A stretch of 64,000 nucleotides of DNA from Denticeps clupeoides (Eukaryota; Chordata; Actinopteri; Clupeiformes; Denticipitidae): assembly GCF_900700375.1 (NCBI RefSeq), contig NC_041712.1, positions 19,427,280 to 19,491,279 on the forward strand. The letters run 5' to 3'. Under the pieces are notes generated by a model, which did not search any database, had not been told where the DNA came from, and was given only the letters and a program-made list of their open reading frames with translations. The position numbers were made by a program, and so were the translations under genes. Position 1 is the first letter of the stretch. Each line of letters starts with the position of its first letter. Below, one piece after another: positions 13,154-24,073 of this stretch.

Positions 13154-13617
13154 TGTAATGTTTTTTTTTAAGTGGGCTGAATGTGTGTTTGGTATAATTT
13201 GGTGAATTGACCTGTAGTGGCTTGGTGTTGCCTGTTTTTTTTAATAATAAAAATGGTGTTCGGGAAGTCCCCAGGGTCTGCTTGGCCCTTACTCTTTCGG
13301 GAGGCCCCCAGGGTCCACGGAGATCTGCAAGGATTTGTGTGTCTTGTTGCTTTGTGTGAAAGACCCTTTGTTGTTAGCTTGTTAGCTTTATGTGCCCTTT
13401 TTGTTAACTTTTGTGCGTGTTTGAGTTATCCCTGCTTCCTTTAGGCTGTACTGATGTTGGTTAGCTGTGCTGAATCTGCTGTTTTATTGTGCCTGTTAGC
13501 TGACTATAAATAAAAGCACTGTTTGAATGCTTTGTTTGGTTGTGTTTGTAACAGGGGACTTCCTCCTCTCCACACCCTGGTCGCGTTTCTTAGACCCCTA
13601 GATTTAGGAACGTGACA
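13154..13617 (+). repeat. possible solo LTR
   Basis: A 464-bp block starting TGTAATG and ending AACGTGACA, with AATAAA near 13508, has LTR-like ends (TG...CA) and a terminus like that of the other two LTR families here (GTGACA). I found no target-site duplication and no second copy, so the call and the left boundary are tentative. Confidence 0.35.
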
Positions 13618-13944
13618 ACCCTCATTTCATTTGGCCAGAATGCTGTCTCAAAGATGAGAAATGTTAACAGATGAATGCTCAAAGTGCGAATTTCATGCTT
13701 ATTTATTCATAAATGCCTCGGTAAAAATGTCCATATGAGGTATTGCCGCAGTTTGATAGTAAGCGTGACCTTGTAGTTTATACCGTAAGTCTTGTAAATA
13801 TATGCGCAAATATATTCCCCTTTTTAGGCGCGGCCACGTTTTCAGTCAGAGCAGCTAGCTTCACCTCAGTTAGAATTATGACCTGTATCCGATTTTTTTG
13901 CGTCTAAGTGTGCAATAAAGTTTTACTATTCCTCTTCCTGTATT
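13618..13944. other. spacer before IFI44-like unit 2
   Basis: AT-rich sequence with no coding structure, just upstream of the duplicated unit, whose similarity to unit 1 starts at about 13945. Confidence 0.45.
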
Positions 13945-14015
13945 GAAAATGTTTTCAGATTCAATTATAAATAATATGCGTTGTCACCACCCATCCGCAG
14001 TGCGTTTCCTCTCAA

Positions 14016-14101
14016 AAGTGAAAGTGAAACGTTTTAAACTCTATTTAACCCCCATCTGGGAGGAAGAACCTCAGACATTCGCAGTGATTCAAGGATTCAA
14101 G
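14016..14101 (+). promoter_or_regulatory. ISRE + TATA promoter and noncoding first exon, IFI44-like copy 2
   Basis: GAAAGTGAAAC at 14020-14030, CTATTTAAC from 14041 and a leader exon ending GGATTCAAG|GTACG at 14101 duplicate the copy-1 promoter almost exactly. A weaker second module (ATGTGAAACTATTTAAAC) lies at 14405-14423. Confidence 0.75.
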
Positions 14102-14827
14102 GTACGTTTTACTTCTAGTTCTCTACAAGAGGGCAGAACAAAGCACTTTAAAATGCATGCGGAAGAGATAATATACCTATATACACATGTATAATAAGCA
14201 TTTACATAATTTGAGATTACAGCAAATCTGCAAATTTTTTATATTCATAATGCGAAACAGGTGTTACACAATATACTGTGACCGTTGTATCTTGTGACCC
14301 TTGGGGCGCCGTTTTGGTGTATTTATCGCGTTTTATGGTGCTTTTTTATTTTTAAATGTTTTCGGCCTGAATTATAAATAATATGCGCAGTCACCACCCA
14401 TCAAAAATGTGAAACTATTTAAACAACCATAATTCGGACTACAAACATTTATTTGAGAGTCCCATATTTTAACATTTCTTTTATAACTTTTGCACAGTAT
14501 TCAGGAGTGATCAGAGCAACGTTTTACTGCACGCTGTATACGTGCATGACGGTGCATGTGCAAGTCAAACTGCTGCTTCCCTTTCACTTTCCATTTAGTT
14601 CCAGTTTCCTGAGGAAGAAATGTCACGTTGTTGTGTCTGTGAGTGTAAAGAGCTTTCTTCTGTCTTCTGGATGGAATTAACTCTAACAGACGACATTTAA
14701 TGCCAGAAGAATATTCCCAAAATGAACATGTGTGACTGGCAACTGCTCCAGTATTGTAATCATCTTTGAGTTTGATATTTGAGTTTGATATTTGTGTTGC
14801 ACTTGCAGTGTACTGGTGTTAGGGGTG

Positions 14828-15018
14828 GTAGCAGCCTAGTGGCTAACACACTCGCCAATGAACCAGAAGACCCAGGTTCAAATCCCACTTATTACCATTG
14901 TGTCCCTGAGCAAGACACTTAACCCTACGTTGTTCCAGGGGGGGGGGCTGTCCCTGTAACTACTGGTTGTAAGCCGCTCTGGATAAGGGCGTCTGGTAAA
15001 TGCTGTAAATGTAAATGT
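14828..15018 (+). repeat. SINE family B, near full length
   Basis: tRNA-like head GGTAGCAGCCTAGTGGCTAA, B box GGTTCAAATCCC, body GAGCAAGACACTTAACCC and tail GATAAATGCTGTAAATGTAA ending beside the start-codon exon of copy 2. Orthologous position in copy 1 is truncated. Confidence 0.92.
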
Positions 15019-15034
15019 GTTCCCTCTTAGATCC

Positions 15035-16841
15035 ATGGGTGACTCACATTCCAAACGTTCTCCCTCTCCTCCTGCCCCTCCCACTCCATCACCCTGTAAG
15101 AACTTTTTTATACATGACAAAAACAAAGATAATTGCATAATAATATTATAATAGTTTCACTTGCTGGACAGATTACTGACAGATGTGTTTTTTACAGTCT
15201 ATGACCATGAATGGAGGAGCATGACCTGGAGGTAAAATTAATCTTCTATCATTAATATTACATGTAAAGAGAATGCAGTGCCCAGCATCATATGTGTACT
15301 GATCTGGCTAATGATGTAACAGTTTTGTTCTTATTAATGCGTTAATATGGGAAGTGTTTGTGAATCAGAGCCAGGTTGTGTTTGTGAATCAGAGCCTCAT
15401 GTTTTTTTGCACAGTCGTGAATACAAGTGTGCACCTAATGCACCCAAGGGCAAAATAAACTTTTATTTCTTGCAAAACCCTTTATTTCTTGCAGTATGGA
15501 ATCTAAAAGTGATATGGAGACAAAGCTCCGAGAGTTTTGTTTGACTGAACAAGATGTCGGCCAACTTCGCATCGTCCTGTTTGGACCAGTTGGAGCTGGA
15601 AAGTCCAGCTTCATTAACTCCGTCAATAACGCCTTCCTTGGAAGAATCACCAGTAAAGCTCTAGTAGCCTCGGGTGCAGGCACAAGCTTCACAACCACAG
15701 TGAGTTCGGAACTAATAACTGCAATATAGGAACACAGAGGGTTTGCGTCCATCGGTGTTAAAAGGTGTATTTTATGCTTGCACAGATTATTAAACACTTA
15801 TGAACTGTACATGGATTACATTAATACATGTTGGCTCATAATGTCATTTTTTAGTATAAAACCCATAAAATTGGACATGGAAGACTTCCTTTTGTCTTTA
15901 ATGACGTAATGGGTCTTGAAGAAGGGGGATCGGCAGGGATACTAAACGAGGACCTCATCAGTGGATTGGAAGGCCACATCAAGGAGAATTACAAGGTAAG
16001 ATCCACCTGACAAACCAGAGTCATGTAGTGTTTGACTCACAGATCCATTCGTTACCAGCTGTATCCCGTTGTACATTCTGACCTACTACAGGATTACTTT
16101 ATTAAAATTGAAACCCTCCAGTTAGTCCAAATGGACACCGGGATAAAACAAATACAAACAAACAAGTGTGTGTATCAAATAAAAACATCCAAACACCTTC
16201 TTTTTACTTTCCTTATGCTTTTTTCAAGTTCAACCCAATAAGTCCATTGTCTAATGGCAACTCATACTACAACCCCAGTCCTGCAATGGGTGATAAGGTT
16301 CACTGCGTGGTGAATGTCATACCTGCAGACAAAATCTCCATGGTTACTGATGAAGTCATCAATAAACTGAGGAGTGTCAGGAATAAAGCGAGTGATTTGG
16401 GTAACAGTAATCCTGTCATATATCTGTACTTTTATTAGAAACGGTGGTTACTGCACTGATGGGTTTCCTTCTGTTTTGCTGCAGGGATCCCACAAGTGGT
16501 TGTCATGACAATGATTGATAAGGCGTGTCCAGAGGTGGATCGTGATTTACAGAATATCTACCGCAGCAAGAAAATCAAACAAAAAGTGAGTCCCTTACTA
16601 CTAATGGTGCTTATTTGTCCTCTCTATATAAAATTCTAATACTTTGTATATGTTGTTTGTGTGTTTCTAGATGCAGGAGTGCAGCTACAGACTTGGTGTT
16701 CCAATGAACTGTATCCTACCTGTGAAGAACTACCATGAGGAGATATCTGTGGATATGAAGATGGACCTCCTCATCCTCTCAGCTTTGACACAAATTGTAC
16801 ATTTTGCTGATGACTATGTAGCTTCTCTGTATGACCGCTAG
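15035..16841 (+). CDS. interferon-induced protein 44-like GTP-binding protein, copy 2
   Basis: Tandem duplicate of the gene at 8791-10572 with the same seven coding exons: 15035-15095, 15198-15231, 15495-15699, 15855-15995, 16229-16400, 16485-16585 and 16671-16841 (885 nt, 294 aa). The proteins differ at only a few residues that I can see: Gly/Asp at position 3, Val/Ile in GR(V/I)TSK and Glu/Asp in the final LY(E/D)R. The introns are also nearly identical, pointing to a recent duplication or gene conversion. The P-loop GPVGAGKSS is intact. The Gly-3 to Asp change leaves Gly-2 for possible myristoylation. It has its own ISRE/TATA promoter, and expression is expected to be interferon-driven. 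Confidence 0.9.
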
Positions 16842-17560
16842 AACCTCTGACTGCATACCATGCATAATAATATTTTAATAATATTGTTCATAGAAATAGC
16901 TGAATAAAAATTCATTAATGTCTCTAATTAAAAGCTGTCCTGTGGAGCTTTACTCCAGTGTTATGCTGCATGCCCTTTGCTTTCTTCTGTATGTTTTGCT
17001 TTCTTCTGTCAAGCTGTGTCTGCAGTGACATGAAAATTTCAACTACATGTGTTCATTCATAGTTTACAATATATAAAAAACTAATTTAGTTCTATACAAA
17101 ATTATTTTAGTTATATAGAATATATGTAGGTTTTAATATTTTTTTCCCTTCAAAATGAAAACAGCATAAGAAAAGCTGTTAATTTTTCAAAAATAACCGA
17201 GAATATATTCCATGTCATTCTTACCCACATTTAATTTTGTTAAAGAAAATCCCCAATTCCAAAAAGTTTCCAAAACTTAAAATGATTGTTTCAATTGAAG
17301 AAATGTTTTAAAGGGTCAACCTTTAAAAAGAGAGAAAACGCTAAGCAACAGTGACATGAGTAATGAAGGTGCAGCATAACAAATGTGCAAATACTGCTGT
17401 AATAGAAAAGTAATATACTGTATGTACAAAAGAGGGTACGGTTATTGTGTGTTTTGTCAGTTCAGAGTGGAAAGTCCCTGAGTTGTATGAAGCCATTGCA
17501 CAGTCTGGCAGTGAGGACCCCCTTTTTCCAGATCCTGATAGAAAATTCTGCACCTCCAAG
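16842..17560 (+). other. 3' flank of IFI44-like copy 2
   Basis: Duplicate of 10573-11306, with the AATAAA signal near 16902. No additional gene. Confidence 0.55.
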
Positions 17561-17745
17561 GTACTACTGAGCATGGTACCATTCACACACACTGTTCCCT
17601 GGGCACCTTTCATGGCTGCCTGCTGCTCACTAAGGATTAGGGGTTAGAAGACACATGTCTTTTATGTGCAGAAGACACATTTTTTTATGTGCACTGTGTG
17701 CTGCACTGCAGTGTATCACAATGATAATCACTTTCACTTTTTTTG
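17561..17745 (+). repeat. SINE family A, duplicate of the 11.3-kb copy
   Basis: Same truncated, diverged family-A sequence as 11307-11490, carried along by the segmental duplication. Confidence 0.75.
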
Positions 17746-18024
17746 TGGTGCTCCATTTCATCTGATTGACTGATCAGGATGTAAGAATGCACGACTGCAG
17801 CTGATGGTTTCAATTTCAGTTTCCTGGAAACATTGCATGTATAAAAAAGTACTACAGAGCATTTTTTATGTAGAATTACAGACTCCTCATGATCAGTAGC
17901 ATTGTACGCTGGTGTTTTAGACAGTTTTATGAGTTTTTTCCTGCATAGAAGTCAAGTAAAGAAGTAGAGACGACCATGATGCCTGATTTTTGTCCTACCT
18001 GATTTTTGGGCTGTGATAACCATT

Positions 18025-18482
18025 ATATGCTCCTAACTAGGTCTCTGGCAGTTTACCTTGGGATCATTGACACTTGTGGTACCAGAATAATATGACAGAA
18101 CCTGCTCAATGACTTGAAGACAGCTGGGACTACAGTCTCAAAGATCACCATTTTTAACACACTAGGCCGTCATGGGCTAAAACCGTGCAGCATGCACAAG
18201 GTCCCCCTGCTCAAGCAAGCTCATGTCCAGGCTCATCTGAAGTGTGTAAAAGACTATCTGGATGATCCAGAGAAGTCATACAACTAAAACAGAAACTTTA
18301 GAATAGTAAGACTAAAATAGACCTTTGCACATGGGGGACAGGACGACTGCACCACTTTAAGGAGAGGTAGGATGAGAGCAGGGGCGCTGTCATCAGGTCA
18401 CTGTCCTGTCATGTAGTTCTGGGCTGATTCCTCACCATTCTTGCCACAAGTGTCAATAATAAGATAAACTGGTTAGGAGCAA
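18025..18482 (+). mobile_element. Tc1-like transposase fragment with inverted arms (unit 2)
   Basis: Duplicate of 11800-12262; the HGLKPCSMHKVPLLKQAHV coding stretch is preserved at about 18170-18230. It sits at the centre of a large inverted repeat whose right arm begins at about 18490. Confidence 0.75.
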
Positions 18483-18489
18483 CAACGGT

Positions 18490-18890
18490 TATCAGAGTCC
18501 CAAGTACACAAAAATAATGCATCTTGACCAGCTCTACTTCTTTATTTCTAAAAAACATTAGACAACATCAGAGTACAATGCTGCTGATCATGAGGTGTCT
18601 GCAATCCTATGCTCTGTACTACTATAACTATCTATGACTGCCTGGAAAATACTGGTTTCCAGGAAACTAAAAGTGAAACCCCAGCTGCAGTTGTGCAGTA
18701 TTACATCCTGCTCAGCCAATCAGATGAAATGGAGAACAACATAAAAAAAGTGAAAGTGAAGTGATTGTCATTGTGATACACTGCAGTGAGGCCCAGCACA
18801 CAATGCACATAAATAATTGTGTCCTACGCATTTAACCCATAATCCTTAGTGAGCCGTGAAAGGCGCTCAGGGAGCAGGGAGCATAATTTT
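18490..18890 (-). repeat. inverted copy of the IFI44-like 3' flank (with SINE A)
   Basis: Reverse complement of 17.59-18.0 kb (and 11.33-11.77 kb): e.g. GATCATGAGGTGTCTGCAAT, CCAGGAAACTAAAAGTGAAA and CAGATGAAATGGAGAACAAC, ending in a reverse family-A SINE (18755-18880). It marks the switch from plus- to minus-oriented IFI44-like copies. Confidence 0.75.
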
Positions 18891-19307
18891 CATGAAACAA
18901 TGACATGCGTGTAGAGAACCGGTAAGCCGTGCGGCAGGTGCGGCAGTGGCAGACTATGATTCTGGACATAGTCAAGGATCATTCATTAGTTTACAGTTTA
19001 CATTATCGCCACTTTTACTTATTTGTGTGTTTTACATTTTTCGATCATCCCTTCTGAATTATTTCTGAACAAAAGTTACTGTTGGGAACATAAAAAAACC
19101 TTTAAATTAGTCTCACTGCTGAGTAAAACTCCATGGAAAAAAATTGAGCATATATTGTAGCAGCATCTTGTGGTCAACTTTTGTAACTACAGTGAACACA
19201 CATCCCAACTCCAAGGAAGTTCATCATGAGCTACAAAAACAGAAAGAGGAAAGTTCAAGGTACTGATAGAGAGAGTGCAGTGCTGATCCAGGGCCAGAGA
19301 TTTCAAA

Positions 19308-19640
19308 TTTGTTACACACATGCTTCATAGTCATCGGTAAAATGTTCAATTTGTGTCAAAGCTGTGAGGATGATGAAGATATCCAGGGATGTCTCCTTAT
19401 GGTACTTATTCAGGTAGGATACAGTTTATTGGAACACCAGGTCTGTTGCTGCACTCCTGCATCTATAGAGACACACAAGCAACATATATCATTTTTGAAT
19501 AAGTGAATATAAACGAGGAACACACTTTTCTCAGATGTTCTTGCTGTGGTAGAGCTTCTGTGGTAGATCATGAGCCACCACTGGAAATGCCTTTTCTTAT
19601 GACTACAACTGCAGCATTAACAAAAAAAATTGAAAAAATT
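19308..19640 (-). pseudogene. IFI44-like pseudogene, last two exons
   Basis: The minus strand has an exon starting after TATAG with ATGCAGGAGTGCAGCAACAG (19471 downward). Its frame reads MQECSNRPGVPINCILPE and then hits a stop; it keeps homology to about 19308. A second degraded block (about 19545-19640) corresponds to the GIPQVVVMTMIDKACPE exon. No upstream exons are recognised, so it is a truncated relic of a minus-oriented copy. Confidence 0.72.
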
Positions 19641-20176
19641 ACAGTTGAGATGCTTGCATTATCCAATATCCAACATACAGTATCAAACAAGAGTGCAAAT
19701 ATACTGTATATAGCATCTTAGGCACGCTTTGCTGTGCCTTTGCTGGTCCTGACTTTAATGGTTTAAAATAGTCCAGTTCAACATTGGTAAAAACAGGACA
19801 CTCAGGGAGAATTATTTACCTTTGGCAAATCTGTGATCTTCTGTTCCTTGACCTTTCCTTGATATCATCTAAAGAAGCAACATAATTCAGAAGCTATAAT
19901 CCATTTCACAGCTGAGTTGGCTCTCATAATCCAATACTTTCTTCTCAGTGTGGACAGTGTATGGTTTTGTTCTCTGTGGCCAAGTTTTTGGCGAACGTGA
20001 CTTAGGATCAGAGAAGATATATGTAGGTCTTTGGAGAGGATCAGTGGATGTTTACTTTCCTTCTTGCAAGAATCTCCTTGTCAAGCATCCACCAATTTGC
20101 AGAAGCTCATTATCAGAGCATTATGCACTGTCTGCTCACTGTAGATTTTCCAGATGACAGGGCAGCGAATGATTGC
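19641..20176. other. unassigned sequence
   Basis: No recognisable gene. Short open frames on the + strand (e.g. 19948-20157) show no family similarity and overlap no splice-consistent structure. Confidence 0.4.
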
Positions 20177-20177
20177 A

Positions 20178-20585
20178 ACTTTGGGTTATGTATCTTGCTT
20201 AGGGACACAATGGTGGTGTCACGGCCATGCTGGCATGACGAGGCAGGTGCACGGTGAGGAGTGCAAGTATACTGATGAGGAAGGAGGGATGCAATCGCAT
20301 GACATCATGAAACCGGGGTTTAATTGTGAAGCACAGGACAGGGGAGACATCCAAGATGCTGGTGAACATGGAACATAACTTCAAAGACCTGACGGCGAAC
20401 AGAAACGAACAGGGCAGCTTTATACATTTGACACAGGTGAAAACGATTAGGGAACATTACACATGACAACAGTGAAACTCCGGTCCGGAGTAACCTCTTT
20501 CCGACCGGATCATGACAGGTGGAAAGTGGGGTTTGAACCTGGGTCTTTTTGTTCATAGGCGAGTGTGTCATGGCACCCTGCCTGC
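20178..20585 (-). repeat. SINE family B split by a solo LTR
   Basis: The reverse family-B sequence CTTGCTTAGGGACACAATGG stops at 20216 and resumes at 20518 with GTGGAAAGTGGGGTTTGAAC. The intervening 301 bp is an LTR. Confidence 0.85.
20217..20517 (-). mobile_element. solo LTR (Gypsy-like) with 5-bp target duplication
   Basis: 301-bp LTR, TGTCAC...ATGACA on the + strand, flanked by GGTGG on both sides (20212-20216 and 20518-20522). It is the reverse-oriented relative of the LTR at 25748-26074 (shared AACAGGGCAGCTTTATACA versus TGTATAAAGCTGCCCTGTT). No internal region remains. Such solo LTRs arise by recombination between the two LTRs of a full element. Confidence 0.85.
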
Positions 20586-21513
20586 CACTACATGAGCAGG
20601 GGGCCGGCCGGCCGACCTGGACATGGGCGAGAACGACCTCCTCCATAAACAAAAATTGAAACTGTAAAAACGATTAGCGTAACTGAAATTCTCTCAAGCA
20701 AAAATGAAAAATAGCAAAAACGCATGTTGTCAAAATTCCAACCTTATTTTACCCTTCAACATTTCTCAATTTTGGCACAAATTTGATTCCGTACTTTTGT
20801 AGCTCATAGCAAAGAACCATAAACATTATGAATATTATAAATGTGTACAGCTGACATATTTAATCTTAGGTGTGGCACATGCTGCGTTTCAGTAAAATAT
20901 GCCACAACTAAATTTTGTGAAAGGAGGTATTATATACATTTATATATTTGTATATTATAAAGCCTGCACACTCTTCTCTGTGCATTGTAAAATATTTTTT
21001 TCTGTTGCACAGAACTAGAGGCAATTTCTTGAATGCTGGAATAAGTCCCCAATGTTCTTCCACCCTGGTCATTTAAATGGGGTCGTCATGGTTTTGATGC
21101 ACTTTTTAGTATAATACTTTAAAATGTAACTGTATAAACAACATCTTGGTTGCCCTGTGGAGGCTGGTGACTTGGTATATTCTTAATAATTTATGCAGAG
21201 GCTGAATCTATTTTCATTAAAGGAAGACAAAAAGTGAAACTTAATTCGTACACCAGCCATATGTCCACAATATATATGTGTATGACAAGAATTAGTTAAC
21301 CCTGAGCTGTCATGTTGACTCTGATAAAGTTAATGAGACCTGCATTAACCAGTAACACCCACCCTCCCACCCTGCACAAAAAAAGAAAAACAGGGAGGAT
21401 AAATGGGGGGTTGAGAACACAGCTACACCTCACCTACAATACAATACCAATACCAGCAGACAGAAGGAAGTGTAACTGAATCTGAGTGCTAAATGTTGAC
21501 CCGTTCAGAGGTT
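20586..21513. other. spacer 3' of the minus-strand IFI44-like gene
   Basis: AT-rich with no recognised gene. Part may be the 3' UTR of the minus-strand copy, whose stop codon is at 21514-21516. Confidence 0.4.
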
Positions 21514-24073
21514 CTAGTGCTCATACAGAGAGGCTGCATAGTCATCAGCAAAATGTACAATTTGTGCCAAAGCTGTGAGGATGAGGAGGTCCATCTTCAT
21601 ATCCACAGATATCTCCTCGTGGTAGTTCTTCACAGGTAGGATACAGTTCATTGGAACACCAAGTCTGTTGCTGCACTCCTGCATCTAGACACACAGAAGC
21701 AAAATGTTTTTAAGTGAATATGAAAGACAAAGAAGCACACACCACTACAAAGTGGGACTCACATTTTTTAAAATTTTCTTGCTCCTGTAGACAATTTGTA
21801 GATCACAATTTACCTCTGGACATGCCTTATCAACCATTGTCATGACAACCACTTGTGGGATCCCTGCAGCAAAACAGAAGGAAACACATCCGTGCAGTAA
21901 CCACCATTTCTAATAAAAGTACAGATATATGACAGGATTACTGTTACCCAAATCACTCGCTTTATTCCTGACACTCCTCAGTTTATTGATGAGGTCATCT
22001 GTCATGAAGATGAACTTGTCTGCAGGTAGGACATTCACCACGCAGTGAATCTTATCACTCACCGTGGGATTGGGGTTGTAGTATGGGTCACTTTTCAACA
22101 GTGAACTCCTTGAGTTGAACTAGAAAATGACAGTATAAAATGAATGAGTGTTTTTATGACAGCATGCTGTCTTTGTAGGCTAAAATTATGAGTTCCACTC
22201 ATGTGGGGTGATCATTGATCTCATTCTGGTATATTTAGTATGCTGGATAGGCGAAAAAGGGAATTACGGTATGAGCACTATAGTGGAGTTGGATGCAGGT
22301 CTGCGCTTCTCCTGCAGTTTTATTGGAATCTTATTGTCATGTCTGCACATCCTTGTCCTGTCCTCAGCCCATCTGTCCTGTCTACCACAACTGACTCCTG
22401 CAATACCCTGTTCCACCACACCTATTACCGCTCTGCCGATTCTACTGTCCAGTTTAGCACAGTTGACACTATGTAAACTCTGTTCCATTTTGAGCGGCTT
22501 TGACCCCATTTTTGTTTTGTTCATTAATAAATACGTTCAGACCACTTCCAGGTACATTAGTGAAATGAGGCAACATTCCTGCAGGACCATGGTGCAACAA
22601 TCAAAAGCACAATACAAATTAGACTTCAGAATAAGCTCTGAACAACAAACACTGAAAATACTTGCTCATGTGGGATAGTATTGTAATGTTCACATTTTTT
22701 CAGTTTTCAAATGTTACATGTGGCACCAGGTTCCGGAAAAACGTTATTTCGTTTCACTATGTACTAACATGAAATGACTGAAATGAAAATAAAGCTCAAC
22801 TACATCTCCAAACAGCAGCATGGTTCCCAGTGTCCATTTTGTAATAACAAGAGGTTCCATTTTTACAAAGTTATAAAAGTTTCTTAAAAGAGATACAGCA
22901 GGTGATGATCTGTGAGTCAAGCACTACATGACTCTGGTTTGTCAGGTTGATCTTACCTTGTAATTATCCTTGATGTGGCCCTCCAATGCACTGATGAGGT
23001 CTTCGCTTAGTATCCCTGCCGATTCCCCTACTTCATAGCCCATTATGAAGAAATTATAACAAAGGGCAGTTTCCCATGTAAAATTTTATGGGTTTTATAC
23101 TGAAAATGAATAGAAAATTATTAATAGGCTTTATATACATATCAACTACTTTACATTGTACTATTAGGCAGTTTTTGTAATTAATTCCATACTCACTGTG
23201 GTTGTGAAGCTTTTGTCTACACTTGAGGCCGCTAGAGCGGTATTGGTGACTCTTCCTTGGAAGACATTATTGATGGAGTTGATGAAGCTGGACTTTCCAG
23301 CTCCAACTGGCCCAAGGAGAAGGATACGAAGATGACTGACATCTTGCTCAGTCAAAGAGAATTCTCTGAGCTTTTTCTCCATAACTTTTTTGGATGCTGA
23401 GCTGCAGGGTTTTTAAGGTGTGGCAAGTAAGAAATCTTTGGTAATTTTGTAAATTTTGAAGGATTGTATTAAGAAGGATTGTAGCAAAAAGTTCAATTTA
23501 AGCAGAATTTGTTGTGAACAGACACACAATATTGCTTCTTTGGTTGTTGTCCCTGGCTGGTGGAACAACCTGCCCTCCTCCACACGACTAGCCGAGACTA
23601 TCACCACTTTTAAGAAGCAGGTGAAAACCCTCTTATTCAAACAATACAAAAATGTATAAATACATTATAATTTTTCTTAGTCTAGCACCTAACAATCTCC
23701 GAGCATGCTCTTCACTGACAAGTTGAGCCTTATCAGGGCTCTTAGTTTGTAAACTCAATATTCTATAAAAATCGAACGAGAATTGCTGGTGTCTTCCTCT
23801 TGTAAGTCACTTTGGATAAAAGCGTCTGCTAAATAAAGTAAAGTAAAGTAAAGTAAAGTAAAGTAAAGTAAAGTAAAGTAAATATGATTTAATGCTGGAA
23901 AAATTACTTACTCCCAGGTCATTTCCCTCCATTCTCCCTTTAACACTGTAGAAACGTTTAAATTCAAGTCAATTCAAATTGTAAAACATTGTAGCTAATT
24001 ATTTATGCATGTAAAGGGTTATTATCATACATGGTTCAGGAGGGGGAGGAGGTGTGGATGCCGATGTTCCCAT
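21514..24073 (-). pseudogene. IFI44-like copy 3, full exon set with one frameshift
   Basis: Minus-strand gene with the same seven coding exons as copies 1 and 2: 24073-24031 (MGTSASTPPPPPEP), 23945-23912, 23401-23197 (P-loop GPVGAGKSS), 23099-22957, 22119-21948, 21863-21763 and 21684-21514 (ends HFADDYAASLYEH). Splice sites and exon phases are conserved, and five of the other six exons have the same length as in copies 1 and 2. Exon 4 (23099-22957) is 143 nt instead of 141. After KLPFV the frame is lost for the switch-region segment and meets stops. That makes it a pseudogene, or an allele or sequencing error in an otherwise working gene. It is more diverged from copies 1 and 2 than they are from each other. 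An ISRE/TATA promoter at 25.4-25.5 kb is intact. Confidence 0.82.
23430..23882 (+). mobile_element. L2/CR1-type LINE 3' end with (AAAGT)n tail
   Basis: The + strand encodes VVVPGWWNNLPSSTRLAET and ITTFKKQVKTLLFKQY, the C-terminal signature of L2-like LINE reverse transcriptases. This is followed by a 3' UTR (TAAGTCACTTTGGATAAAAG) and a TAAAG pentamer microsatellite (23835-23881). It lies in the intron between coding exons 2 and 3 of IFI44-like copy 3. Confidence 0.78.

Noticed and set aside
19948-20257. Overlapping open frames resembling a transposase piece
   Set aside because: No catalytic or DNA-binding motif could be identified.
22208-22678. 156-codon open frame inside an intron of IFI44-like copy 3
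   Set aside because: No family similarity; the AATAAATA-rich end hints at a repeat, but no second copy or terminal structure was found.
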